DNA of 64,000 nt from Diphasiastrum complanatum. Taxonomy: Eukaryota > Streptophyta > Lycopodiopsida > Lycopodiales > Lycopodiaceae. The position numbers and the translations under genes are program-made. The first letter of the stretch is position 1. Every line of letters begins with the position of its first letter. The notes beneath the pieces were generated by a model. The model ran no database searches and had not been told where the DNA came from. It worked only from the letters and a program-made list of their open reading frames with translations. Shown in pieces: positions 36,457 through 46,273 of the stretch. The stretch spans positions 44,155,984 through 44,219,983 of the forward strand of contig CM055102.1 in the NCBI GenBank assembly GCA_029204225.1, read 5' to 3'.

Positions 36457-36577
36457 CGAACATTTTTTGTTCGAGTTAGTGTCTCGATCGTGTTCGTCTT
36501 ACCTCTTTGAGCTTATTTTTTGTTTCTAACATACGACACCTTTTTCTCAACTCGTTCATCTCCCTCTCTCCCAACAA

Positions 36578-37009
36578 GAGCGTCTATTTGAATATCAACC
36601 GTCATAAACGGTTAGATTTCTACTGTTACAGTAATAAAAGGCCAAAAGACCTGTCCAGTAGCAATATAAATACATATGCACTACTCGTTCAAACTGACTC
36701 AATCAGAGACATAACAGCAAGATAAGACAACAAGGGATGTATATTGATGAATCAGATTCAGAGCTATAAAAATTCGTTTTTGATCAACAGTTTCTTATTG
36801 TCGAAATAATCTTAAGTTGTCTCATACTTCCGCATAAAGTCTAACATTTCCACATATAATTTCCACACACATATTCAATCAAAACAAATATTGTTCTATT
36901 AGTACATAGACTAGATAAAATTGTGATTGAAGACATTGATATTAATTTGATTTATTCAAATTTGTATCGTGTTCTCTGTGGAAGATTAATTACTATTTTT
37001 CCTACACCC
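36578..37009 (+). mobile_element. Truncated LTR of the copia-B family
   Basis: Aligns with the last roughly 430 bp of the LTR at 62039-62938, from GCGTCTATTTGAATATCAACC to the end TTTTTCCTACA. AAAGGCCAAAAGACCTGTCC and a TATAAATA box near 36667 are shared. No internal region follows, so it is a truncated or solo LTR end. Confidence 0.85.
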
Positions 37010-37178
37010 TCCCCACTCGCCCTTCCTGCCCCCCCTCCATGTGCATGCGGCCTCCCTACGTGCTCTCTCCTTGGCCTCCATGTGCGTGCACCCTCCCTGT
37101 GCCCTCTCCCGTGCCCCCTCCTCGCACATAGTCCCTCTGCGCGCATGCCCTCCCTGCGCCCTCCCCACGACCCCTCCC
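37010..37178. other. C-rich, repetitive non-coding stretch
   Basis: Short repeated phrases such as CCTCCATGTGC, GCCCTCC and CCCTCCC give it a GC content far above its neighbours. Apparent frames through it are not convincing. Confidence 0.5.
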
Positions 37179-37183
37179 GAGAG

Positions 37184-37251
<68 letters not shown>
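37179..37251. repeat. (GA)n microsatellite
   Basis: About 35 GA units with one GC interruption near the left end. Confidence 0.97.
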
Positions 37252-37253
<2 letters not shown>

Positions 37254-37448
37254 AGTAGGCATGACATAGGGGAAATATGTGTGACATACGGAGAAAAGTA
37301 GAGAGAGTGTGTGTAGGCGTGACAGTAGGCTATAGGTATGTCAAGTTTTGGGAGCCCCTACCAAATGGATGGATAATATGTCATGCATCATACTCCATGC
37401 TTAAAAGATTCTATTCCACATTTTCTAAGTGAAAAATGTTGATGTGGG
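37252..37448. other. Non-coding stretch
   Basis: GA-rich at the left with repeated GTGTGACAT/GCGTGACA phrases; nothing else seen. Confidence 0.4.
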
Positions 37449-37480
37449 AGGATGCACCCATGCAACCATGGGTGCATCCT
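37449..37480. repeat. Perfect 14-bp hairpin
   Basis: AGGATGCACCCATG and CATGGGTGCATCCT are exact inverted copies separated by the four bases CAAC. It may be the centre or an end of a small inverted-repeat transposon; no matching partner was found. Confidence 0.9.
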
Positions 37481-37860
37481 CATACCCCATGCGTAGGCAC
37501 AACTGTGACACACAAATCTATTTATATTTATAGACTAGTTGCTTGTGCTCGTCGATGACGGGCACTTACCCATAAAAAGCGTTTATATATTTTTGGAGGT
37601 TGTGTTTTTTTTACCATTTTTAAAAAACCTATTTAGCTTTTCCTTTTGCAAATGGGTGACATTTCTTGTCGACAAAGCGTGACATTTTTTACGGCACCTC
37701 ACACATTCTCTCTCTAAAATAGTTTTATACTATATAGAAGATATATGTACATAAAGACATGGCCAACGTTGGAGCATAACAAGAAAGCCTTTTTTTTTCT
37801 TTGTATACAAAGTTACACAACTAGTAGTTTATACACAACATATACGGCTTGGCAACCAAC

Positions 37861-37945
37861 CCATCTTGGCAATCTCAAGTGAAGAGCAAGCTCCTATAGC
37901 AGCTCGAAGCCATCTTGACAATCTCAAGTGAAGAGCAAGCTCCTA
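37861..37945. repeat. 49-bp tandem duplication
   Basis: CCATCTTGGCAATCTCAAG and the following bases through CAAGCTCCTA repeat once with one substitution (CCATCTTGACA). Confidence 0.9.
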
Positions 37946-38203
37946 AGATGTCACTACATAGCAGTTCGAATCGGAGACTCAGCCTTGTGGATCAGAGTTA
38001 ACAAGTGCACCGCCTTAGGCTTAGGCTTAGGCATAAAACCTTGGGCTTCATCATTTTCACTTTTATTCGAAGAAGCAATTTTCCAAAGTGCGGTGCCATA
38101 TCTGTTGCGTGTTTTGAGTTTATTAATAACCAAATTATGTATCAGATAACAGGCCCTTACGGGGCCCGTTAACTGACATTATTATCACTTTTTTTTTAAT
38201 ACG

Positions 38204-38972
38204 TTATTTAATACGGTATGAATACATAGTTTTGTATTGTATGAATACATCGCGAGCCAGAGGTGTCTCTCTCTCTCGTTGGCGATGTTGAAAGACGACT
38301 AGTATTGGCCCAAGGTATGTCGCATCTACCGCTGGCCCAACAGAGGCTACGCTCCCCATTGAATTAGCTCTGGACAATCCTGAATCACATCTGCTGAGAA
38401 CTGCCGTTGCTTCAGGGGAAGCCGAGTCCACTGAGCTTTCCTCCATAACACAAAACTGATCTCTAACAAATGATCAAGGTTTGGTTCTGTGACTTAACAG
38501 ATGATCAAGGTGCAAATGCGGGCAAGAATATGATGTGGGCGATGGGAGCTAATATCCCATGCATCTGTAGCAGGCAACAACATCCCTCGCATCTGCATTC
38601 CTTGCTTATAGTCCCCTTGCAAAAGCCACATCATCTGATGTCATAGCTTTTGCAGTGATAACATCGCCTCTTCTTTTGTTCTGTTTCTGTGCGTAAGTCC
38701 TTGATATGCTCTCCCTTGCCTTCTTGTCTAACCTTCAAGCTTCTCAGCTTCTGACTTACGGTTCTTCTACGATCTGCTGTAAGATACTTCAGGTGCTCCG
38801 TCCTCTGCCTTTGGATGCTCACCCAGAGTCTATTTGCATTCTTCATCTGGCCATGCCTCCGGTGATGGAAGCTCAGGTCCGCTACACCGCTCCGAGATCA
38901 ACGAGGAGAACTACACCGCTGCGAGATCAGCGAGCACAAGACGAAGAGAAAAAAGAACGCGTATATTTTTAA
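38204..38972 (-). other. Unidentified coding-like fragments near a response-regulator fragment
   Basis: Two minus-strand frames have gene-like composition: 71 codons at 38846-38631 rich in Lys/Arg (RRTVSQKLRSLKVRQEGKGE, ending near CYHCKSYDIR), and 80 codons from 38446 (MEESSVDSASPEATAVLSRC). I recognise neither. Their position beside the response-regulator piece suggests captured host-gene fragments, but that is inference. Confidence 0.25.
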
Positions 38973-39111
38973 TGTCATATAAATACAGAACCACCGTATA
39001 AATGTACGGTCCGGTCCGGTCCGGGACTAGCAAGATACGGCTGATTATGCGATTTAATTCGCCTGTTTTTGCTTCATTTAGAACTCAAAGTGATAGTAAC
39101 GTATTAGATAA

Positions 39112-39201
39112 TGGGCCTTACAGGCCCGTTATGAGATTTTGGGGGGCGAACCCGGGAGGGCGAGCCCTCCCCAAAATCTCATAACCGGCCCTTCAGGGCC
39201 C
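39112..39201. repeat. Long hairpin with GGCCC ends
   Basis: GTTATGAGATTTTGGGG (39128-39144) and its exact reverse complement (39169-39185) flank a GC-rich loop. Outside each arm is a small palindromic element (GGGCCTTACAGGCCC; GGCCCTTCAGGGCC). A related phrase, AACAGGCCCTTACGGGGCCC, occurs near 38149. This looks like a miniature inverted-repeat element or a terminal structure of a larger one. Confidence 0.8.
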
Positions 39202-39229
39202 GAACTCTGACGTTATGGTTAGATGGTGC

Positions 39230-39498
39230 CCTTCACGGATCTGAGATCTGAGAGAGAGAAATTGAGAGGGGGCGGAGAAAGAGAGAGATCTGAGAGAGAG
39301 CGAGAGAGCGAGAGAGATACAGAGAATGCACACGGATCTGAGGCGGAATGGGTTGGGTAGAGGCAACCGTACCAGTCGATGCAGTCCTCCTGCATGCTTT
39401 TCCACAAAAGCTCATCCATCTCTAACTTACCCAAACGATTCTCACAGAAAACAACGCAGATAGTGCCCATGTCTCCATTAGCAACAAAAGCCTTCAAA
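39230..39498 (-). other. Coding-like fragment fused to the response-regulator piece
   Basis: The minus-strand frame continues through KAFVANGDMGTICVVF and MDELLWKSMQEDCIDWYGCL and then runs into a GA-rich repeat (39240-39330). I do not recognise the protein. The boundary with the response-regulator fragment carries a 9-bp direct repeat, CTTTTGAAG, which may mark a recombination junction. Confidence 0.35.
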
Positions 39499-39648
39499 AG
39501 ATGAGATCTTCAAAAGCCTTTCTATAACCTTCCTATCGATAACGCTATCATCAACAGCCAAAACGTGAAGCTCTGATGTAACTGGCGCAGGGATGGACAG
39601 TGTTGGGGCATCTATTTCCGGAGAATTGTTTGTTGTTCCCATCTTCAT
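39499..39648 (-). pseudogene. Type-A response regulator N-terminal fragment
   Basis: Fifty minus-strand codons from ATG at 39648 encode a short leader and the start of a receiver domain: LHVLAVDDSVIDRKVIERLL, then KISS. This is the signature of cytokinin-induced type-A response regulators. D33 and D34 are the conserved acidic pair; the phosphoacceptor aspartate and the rest of the domain are missing. After KISS, where the family usually continues with Cys-Lys, the sequence switches to unrelated codons. It is a truncated gene copy, perhaps only part of exon 1. Whether its upstream 200 bp is the native promoter cannot be told. Confidence 0.8.
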
Positions 39649-39860
39649 TGTAGATTACATACAAGTATACTTGTGAATCGTCTTGCTTATGTAGCCAAAT
39701 AATTTTATCAGCAGAGCTAAATGCTATCTCAGATATTTCAGCTACAATAGTCAGCAGGACTAAGTGACTTCCACCTTTCTTATAAACCTAAACCTGTGCC
39801 TGTGCCTGTGCGATCCTTGATCATGAAGTGTGAGATACAAGATTGAGAAAGGAGACGATG

Positions 39861-40542
39861 TGTTAAAAATTCACAATTCTAGCTTGACTAGTTTTGGTCA
39901 TATGACTTGTAAATAGTTAAATGGTCATGATGTGGCTTGTCACACGTGCCAAATAGCGTAGGATTCCATTCATAAGGATGTTCTCAAGTAGACCTAAGTG
40001 TTAGAACCTTTGGAATGAGTCCAAATTATGCTTAGATACAAGGGAGAAAAAATAGGAGCTATTTTTGGTAATTTTTGCATTGTTGAGGGATCTCCAAGAT
40101 TCCAACCCTAACTTGGTAGGGATGAAAGATCCACCAAAATTAGCATTAGGGATAGGTTTAGGGCTACTCATACCTGCCCAAAACCGTGATGGATCATGTA
40201 TATATAGGTGATGATATCTCACCAAAATCAATCAAGCAATTTCATGTTTTTTCTCTCATAATGGTGCAATTGCTCTCTATGTTCATAAATGTTTGAGTAC
40301 TTGTGATTACTAATGATTATAGGATTGAATGTAGGTCTGGTGTACAGTACTCAGACTGTGGGAGGCCGTACTTTCACACGTGTGAAGCCTTCTTCAAGGA
40401 TTTGGGCCATTTAGTGAGGTTCAAGCATAGGTTTTTGATGGATTTTGATGGTTCAACTTGTGCTAATCTTATGAAATCATAATCTATTGTTTTCCTCATC
40501 ATTTCAAGTGTTTTAGGATCCTTATTTGCTGTAATTTTTACA
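39861..40542 (+). mobile_element. 5' LTR of the intact copia element
   Basis: TGTTAAAAATTC to TTTTTACA. A TATATATA box lies near 40198-40206. A perfect 14-bp palindrome, TTCACACGTGTGAA (40373-40386), contains the G-box core CACGTG, and another CACGTG lies near 39940. These could recruit bZIP or bHLH factors. A 76-codon minus-strand frame inside the LTR is fortuitous. Confidence 0.97.
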
Positions 40543-40555
40543 TGGTATCAGAGCC
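40543..40555 (+). promoter_or_regulatory. Primer-binding site of the intact copia element
   Basis: TGGTATCAGAGCC immediately follows the 5' LTR and matches the initiator tRNA-Met primer class. Confidence 0.95.
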
Positions 40556-41353
40556 TAAAGGCTGAAATGAGCTAAATTCTTGGTTTGCATTCAATTTTAT
40601 CACAATTTTTGATCTAAATCTTGTGTAGATTGGATCTTAGCATCTAGTATTGATTCTAGAACTCAAAGTGAGTCAAATACATTGGAGATTGGTGTTGTGT
40701 GACTTCATTTGCAGGTGTTTAGGTGTCTAAAACCAGAGGCAAAGTTGAATTCAATTCACATTACCAAGATAGCAAGTTTTGCTTGCTCCAAGCATTGATT
40801 TCTAAGCGAGTTTTGGAGGTGATTTCATAGAGAAGGCTTTCTAGCATTCAAGGAGAGGGAAGATCAGAGTTTTGGGGACTCTTCAAGGCTGTTCTAAGGT
40901 GTAGTAGGCACCTCCTAAAGTGATTTAGGTTCAGTCCAACCATTGCTTGACTTATGCACCAAATTAGATCAATTTTTCATCAATTTTGATCATTTTTTGC
41001 TTGTGATTGGATAGTAGATTGTGTTGCATCCTCATTAAGTTCCATTTAGATCTTTTACAAGTGATTTTGGAAGTATAGTAGGTTGCTGAAATTCACTCTT
41101 TATCAGATCATTTGGAAGCTTTAATGTTCTTTATAGAAAGAGGAGCAATTCTACTAGTATTGTCTACTTCAATCAAGCAAGTGCATTGTTTCTAGTATTC
41201 TATGATTTGATTTTGTTAGAGATCATTCTTAGATCTTTATAGGAAGTCTATTACTGATCTTTTCAGGTCCCTAAGAAGTGGGATAAGGTAGACCTTCAAT
41301 CAAATCAATAGAAGTAACCTTCATTTGTGTCAAGTCCTTGATTAGGAGACTAG

Positions 41354-44300
41354 ATGGCATCTATAAATGCATATCTTTTGGATACTAATGAAAGGCTCAA
41401 CAAAACTAACTATTCCATATGGAAAGTTAGAATGGAATCTATCATGATCATGCAAGATCTGATGGAAATTGTAAATGGTAAGGAGGGTGAACCTATTCAT
41501 CCTCAAGAAAAAGCCAAATACATCAAGAGGTGCAATGTTGCACTACATTGCATAAAAATGAATGTTGCAAATGAACTCTTAAGAGAGGTAGGAGATTGCA
41601 CTTCAGCTCAAGATGCTTGGGAGACTTTGCAAAAGGTCTATGAATCCAAGAACCAAACTAGAATGTTAGCTTTGAAAAATCAAATCTATAGAAGCTATCA
41701 AAAGAAAGGAGAGAGTGCACATACTTTTGTCCTAAGAGTAAAGGAATTGAACAAAGAGCTAGCCTTTATAGGTGACCCTATCAAGGATGAAGAGCTTATT
41801 CAACTCATATTGAATGGACTAAGCTTTGAATTTGACAATTTGGTTCAGGGATATGCAATTATGGGTAAGCTACCCATACTTGAAGAACTCCAAGGCACGC
41901 TCATGGCCGAGGAATCAAGAAGGAGCCAAATGCAAGAGAGGATGGATAGGCTTTCCATCCAAGGTGGAGATGACCAAGCTCTCTTCACCAAAGGCAAAGG
42001 CAAGTCCAAAGGCAAAGGATCAACATTCAAGAAGTCTACAAAGCTTGAGGATCAAGAAGGACCCCCAAAGGCATCTCCATCAACCACCAAAGTCAAGAAG
42101 GACAAATCAAAGGTGAAGTGCTACTATTGTAGCAAGATGGGGCATTATGCCTCGGAATGCTTCAAGAGGAAGCAAGATCAAAGCCAAGCCAACATGAGCA
42201 AAGAGGAGGAGGAGGAGAGTTCACATGAGGACTCTCTCATGATGTCCATATTTTCTTCAACAAGCTTCAAAGGAGAAGATCCTTGGTGGATTGACTCGGG
42301 TGCTAGTTCACACATGACTAGTAAAAGGGAGTTTTTCTCTTCTCTCTTATCTTATGATGGACCTATAAAGTCTATCTATACAGCAAATGATGAAGCTTGT
42401 AAGATTGAAGGAGTTGGTAGCATTCCCCTTTGCTTAGGATCTTCCAAAAAGATCAACATAGAAGGTGTTTTGTACATTCCTACAATAATAAAGAATCTAC
42501 TAAGTGTTGGCCAAATGGTAGACAATGGTTTCAATGTTGACTTTGCTTCAAATGAATGTTTCATCAAGAAGAAGGGTAAGATAGTGGCTAAGGGCACTAG
42601 ACTTGGCAAACTTTATAAGCTGGATGCATTTGTGGATACTAATGTTGTCATGTTGGCCGAGAAGAGCAAGATATCTACCTTTACTTTATGGCACAAAAGA
42701 CTTGGACATGTCAACTCGGGTTCCATGGAGGCTATGATCAAGGAGGAGTATGCTTTAGGCCTACCAAGGTCTATTGGGAAGGAAGACAAGGTTTGTGAAG
42801 CTTGTGCCTTATCCAAGGCACATAAGAAGGTGTTTCCTAACTCCATCACAAAGTCATCTCATCCTCTTGAACTCATACACTCGGATGTGCACATTGCTAG
42901 CACCAAATCTAATGGAGGTTCATCCATGTTTTTAACCTTCATTGATGACTACTCAAGATATTGTTGGGTGTTCTTACTTTCCTTCAAGTCTCAAGTATTT
43001 GATACTTTTGTAAAGTTCAAGTTGTTTGTGGAAAAGCATCATAATCATAGCATCAAGATTTTTAGAAGTGACAATGGTGGAGAATTCATCTCCAATGAGT
43101 TCAAGGCCTTTTGTGAGGAGGAAGGGATCAAGAAAGAGACTTCTTGTCCTTACACTCCTCAACAAAATGGAGTTGCTGAAAGAAGGAATAGAACATTATG
43201 TGAATGTTCTAAGGCTTTAAGATTAGATGCTTGTTTGCCCAAATCCTTTTGGGGTGAGTCTCTTGTATGTGCAAACTACTTGATGAATAGGGTGTCTTGC
43301 AAAGCAATTGAAGGCAAAACTCCTTATGAGATGTTGTATGGAAAGAAACCCAATCTTAATCACTTGAAAGTTTCTGGGTGTATATGTTATGTGCATGTGC
43401 CATTAGAAACAAGAACCAAGGAGGATCCATCTTCCACAAGAGGGATCATGCTTGGATATGCAAGCTCAAGCAAGGGCTACAAAGTCTATCTTCCATCCTT
43501 GAACAAATTTGTTGTTTCAAGGGATGTCATATTTGATGAACATCATATGCATATGCTTGAAGAAGGCTCAAGTGCTCCAACAATCAAGAAGAAGATGGCC
43601 GAGGAGCAAGATCTTGGTTTTGAGGAGGAGCTCATGGAGGAGCAAGCACCAAACCCACCTATCACACCAAGGAGATCTTCAAGGGCAAAAGTGGAGCCAT
43701 CAAGGCTCACATATCAAGGCAAAGGACAACAAGTTGAGGGTATCTCATCCACTTCTTATGCTTTATCTAGTTTTGAAGAACCGTCTAATGTTGAAGATGC
43801 ATTGAACTCCAAAGAATGGTATAAAGCTATGTTGGATGAGTATGATGCCTTGATTGAGAATGAAACTTGGTTTCTTGTTGAGAGACCTCAAAGGAATGTA
43901 ATAGGATGCAAGTGGGTCTTCAAGCTTAAGTTGAATGCAAATGGGAGTGTTAACAAACATAAAGCAAGATTAGTTGCAAAAGGTTATGCTCAAGAGAGAG
44001 AGATAGACTATGAGGAAACTTTTGCACCCGTGGCCAAGATGGTCACAATAAGACTAATCATTGCACTTGCATCACATTTTGGATGGATTCTATGTCAAAT
44101 GGATGTCTCTAATGCTTTCTTGAATGGTTTTTTGGAAGAGGATATCTATATGGAGCAGCCACAAGGGTTCATCAAGCATGGAATGGAGAACAAAGTATGC
44201 CATCTCCAAAGAAGCATCTATGGCTTGAAGCAAGCCTCGAGATCTTGGAATTCAAGACTACATTGCTATCTTATTTCACTTTCTTTTGTTCAAAGTGAAT

Positions 44301-45322
44301 ATGATCCTACTCTTTACATTAAGTTTGATGATGTTGGTATTGTACTTTTACTCATTTATGTAGATGACATCATCATTAGTGGAAATAGTGTTGATGGTAT
44401 TGAAAAAATCAAGATAGATCTATCCTTAGAGTTCAAGATGGTAGATCTAGGGTGTCTTCACTTCATCTTAGGCATAGAAGTACTTAGAGGGTCTGATTTT
44501 ATCTTTATAAGTCAAGTAAACTATGCTCAAAGTCTTTTGAAGAAGTTTAAGATGGAAGTATGCAAAAGTGTTGACACACCAATGGAGCAAGATGTAAAAG
44601 TGCCAAATGAAGATGATGAAAGATCCTTCATGGACATCACTTTGTTTAGGCAACTTATAGGTTCCTTAATGTGGATCACTATAACTAGACCAGATCTTAG
44701 CTTTAGTGTATGTAGGTTGAGCCAATCCATGCAAAAGCCATTGAATATCCATTGGAAAAAGGCTAAGAGGATTCTAAGATACATCTCGGGTACATTGGAT
44801 TTTGGGATTCTATATAGAGGAGATGTGATTAACCTTCATGCATTTAGTGATTCAGATTTTGCAGGGGACAAGAGGGATAGGAAATCAACAAGTATCTATT
44901 CAACTTTCATAGGAGAAGGTGTGGTTTCATGGCTTTCAAAAAAGCAAGAAACTATATCTCTATCTTCAACTGAGGCCGAGTACAAAGCTTTGACAACCAC
45001 TACAAAGGAGGTACTTTGGATCAAGAGATTATTGGTGGAACTAAAGATCATGGATTCAGAGGAGGCACCAATCATCTACAATGACAATATATCAGCCCAA
45101 CACCTTGCATCTAACCCAATCTTCCATGCAAGATCTAAGCACATTGAGATATGCCATCACTTTGTGAGAGAAATGGTGCAAGCCAAGGAGATTGCTTTGG
45201 AGCATGTTCCAAGCAATGAATGTGTAGCTGATCTACTTACTAAACCACTTCAAAGGACACCTTTTATGAAGTTCAGATCATCACTTGGAGTGATTAGTAA
45301 AGCAATGATTGAACCAAGCTAG
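41354..45322 (+). CDS. Copia Gag-Pol polyprotein, uninterrupted (1322 aa)
   Basis: Encodes every protein needed for copia retrotransposition as one precursor, cleaved by its own protease. Residues 1-250 are a UBN2-type Gag. A CCHC zinc knuckle is at C256, C259, H264 and C269. The protease site is D314-S-G-A. The integrase zinc finger is H447, H452, C481 and C484. The integrase DD35E triad is D511, D573 and E609, with the following SRDVIFDE block. Reverse transcriptase spans about 820-1070 with D917 and Y1002-V-D-D1005. RNase H has D1166 and E1209 (SSTEAEY) and ends with ADLLTKP. No stop or frameshift occurs, and all visible catalytic residues are present. The ATG is the first of the frame, after an 811-bp leader without a longer competing frame. 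The related Gag fragment at 16.2-16.5 kb starts equivalently (MAS). Activity is inferred, not shown. Confidence 0.96.
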   Translation: MASINAYLLDTNERLNKTNYSIWKVRMESIMIMQDLMEIVNGKEGEPIHPQEKAKYIKRCNVALHCIKMNVANELLREVGDCTSAQDAWETLQKVYESKNQTRMLALKNQIYRSYQKKGESAHTFVLRVKELNKELAFIGDPIKDEELIQLILNGLSFEFDNLVQGYAIMGKLPILEELQGTLMAEESRRSQMQERMDRLSIQGGDDQALFTKGKGKSKGKGSTFKKSTKLEDQEGPPKASPSTTKVKKDKSKVKCYYCSKMGHYASECFKRKQDQSQANMSKEEEEESSHEDSLMMSIFSSTSFKGEDPWWIDSGASSHMTSKREFFSSLLSYDGPIKSIYTANDEACKIEGVGSIPLCLGSSKKINIEGVLYIPTIIKNLLSVGQMVDNGFNVDFASNECFIKKKGKIVAKGTRLGKLYKLDAFVDTNVVMLAEKSKISTFTLWHKRLGHVNSGSMEAMIKEEYALGLPRSIGKEDKVCEACALSKAHKKVFPNSITKSSHPLELIHSDVHIASTKSNGGSSMFLTFIDDYSRYCWVFLLSFKSQVFDTFVKFKLFVEKHHNHSIKIFRSDNGGEFISNEFKAFCEEEGIKKETSCPYTPQQNGVAERRNRTLCECSKALRLDACLPKSFWGESLVCANYLMNRVSCKAIEGKTPYEMLYGKKPNLNHLKVSGCICYVHVPLETRTKEDPSSTRGIMLGYASSSKGYKVYLPSLNKFVVSRDVIFDEHHMHMLEEGSSAPTIKKKMAEEQDLGFEEELMEEQAPNPPITPRRSSRAKVEPSRLTYQGKGQQVEGISSTSYALSSFEEPSNVEDALNSKEWYKAMLDEYDALIENETWFLVERPQRNVIGCKWVFKLKLNANGSVNKHKARLVAKGYAQEREIDYEETFAPVAKMVTIRLIIALASHFGWILCQMDVSNAFLNGFLEEDIYMEQPQGFIKHGMENKVCHLQRSIYGLKQASRSWNSRLHCYLISLSFVQSEYDPTLYIKFDDVGIVLLLIYVDDIIISGNSVDGIEKIKIDLSLEFKMVDLGCLHFILGIEVLRGSDFIFISQVNYAQSLLKKFKMEVCKSVDTPMEQDVKVPNEDDERSFMDITLFRQLIGSLMWITITRPDLSFSVCRLSQSMQKPLNIHWKKAKRILRYISGTLDFGILYRGDVINLHAFSDSDFAGDKRDRKSTSIYSTFIGEGVVSWLSKKQETISLSSTEAEYKALTTTTKEVLWIKRLLVELKIMDSEEAPIIYNDNISAQHLASNPIFHARSKHIEICHHFVREMVQAKEIALEHVPSNECVADLLTKPLQRTPFMKFRSSLGVISKAMIEPS

Positions 45323-45336
45323 ATAGTGAGGAGGAG

Positions 45337-46018
45337 TGTTAAAAATTCACAATTCTAGCTTGACTGGTTTTGGTCATATGACTTGTAAATAGTTAAATGG
45401 TCATGATGTGGCTTGTCACACGTGCCAAATAGCATAGGATTCCATTCATAAGGATGTTCTCAAGTAGACCTAAGTGTTAGAACCTTTGGAATGAGTCCAA
45501 ATTATGCTTAGATACAAGGGAGAAAAAATAGGAGCTATTTTTGGTAATTTTTGCATTGTTGAGGGATCTCCAAGATTCCAACCCTAACTTGGTAGGGATG
45601 AAAGATCCACCAAAATTAGCATTAGGGATAGGTTTAGGGCTACTCATACCTGCCCAAAACCGTGATGGATCATGTATATATAGGTGATGATATCTCACCA
45701 AAATCAATCAAGCAATTTCATGTTTTTTCTCTCATAATGGTGCAATTGCTCTCTATGTTCATAAATGTTTGAGTACTTGTGATTACTAATGATTATAGGA
45801 TTGAATGTAGGTCTGGTGTACAGTACTCAGACTGTGGGAGGCCGTACTTTCACACGTGTGAAGCCTTCTTCAAGGATTTGGGCCATTTAGTGAGGTTCAA
45901 GCATAGGTTTTTGATGGATTTTGATGGTTCAACTTGTGCTAATCTTATGAAATCATAATCTATTGTTTTCCTCATCATTTCAAGTGTTTTAGGATCCTTA
46001 TTTGCTGTAATTTTTACA
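45337..46018 (+). mobile_element. 3' LTR of the intact copia element
   Basis: 682 bp, the same ends as the 5' LTR and two substitutions relative to it. It begins 14 bases after the polyprotein stop codon, just past AGGAGGAG, and is followed by the right copy of CGATG. Confidence 0.97.
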
Positions 46019-46023
46019 CGATG

Positions 46024-46268
46024 GCGTTGCCCGATAAAGTCTCTCTGTCTTGCGAAACGTGCACCTTCAACTTTTGAAAGGTACAAACCCGTGCACCCTT
46101 CAAAGCTTTGTTACAAAAAATAGTAATGCCCATTATGGCATATTAACCATCCTGTTTTCTGTGAATAAACGACACCATCTGACTATAACGTATTATGGAA
46201 GGAGCCGAGCAGAGGCCATTCTACCCGGTAAGGATTTCCAGAATTTTTTTAGGCGAGACCCGGAGGGG
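46024..46268. other. Non-coding spacer between two insertions
   Basis: About 245 bp of pre-insertion DNA lie between the copia element and the gypsy-derived element. Its right end (about 46197-46255) resembles, in inverted orientation, the sequence just right of 49321. Confidence 0.6.
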
Positions 46269-46273
46269 CCGAG

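Larger units (their letters stand above)
39856..46023 (+). mobile_element. Complete Ty1/copia retrotransposon with exact TSD
   Basis: The element runs 39861-46018 (6158 bp) and is flanked by CGATG at 39856-39860 and 46019-46023. Both LTRs are 682 bp and differ, by direct reading, at only two A/G positions (39890/45366 and 39958/45434). It has a primer-binding site, an 811-bp leader, one uninterrupted Gag-Pol frame and a purine-rich tract (AGGAGGAG) before the 3' LTR. All parts for mobility appear present. The near-identical LTRs show a recent insertion. Confidence 0.97.

Noticed and set aside
36507-36725. 72-codon plus-strand frame
   Set aside because: It lies in the truncated copia-B LTR and is not open in the other LTR copy.
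40001-40231. 76-codon minus-strand frame, repeated at 45477-45707
   Set aside because: It lies wholly inside the copia LTR and is repeated only because LTRs are direct repeats.
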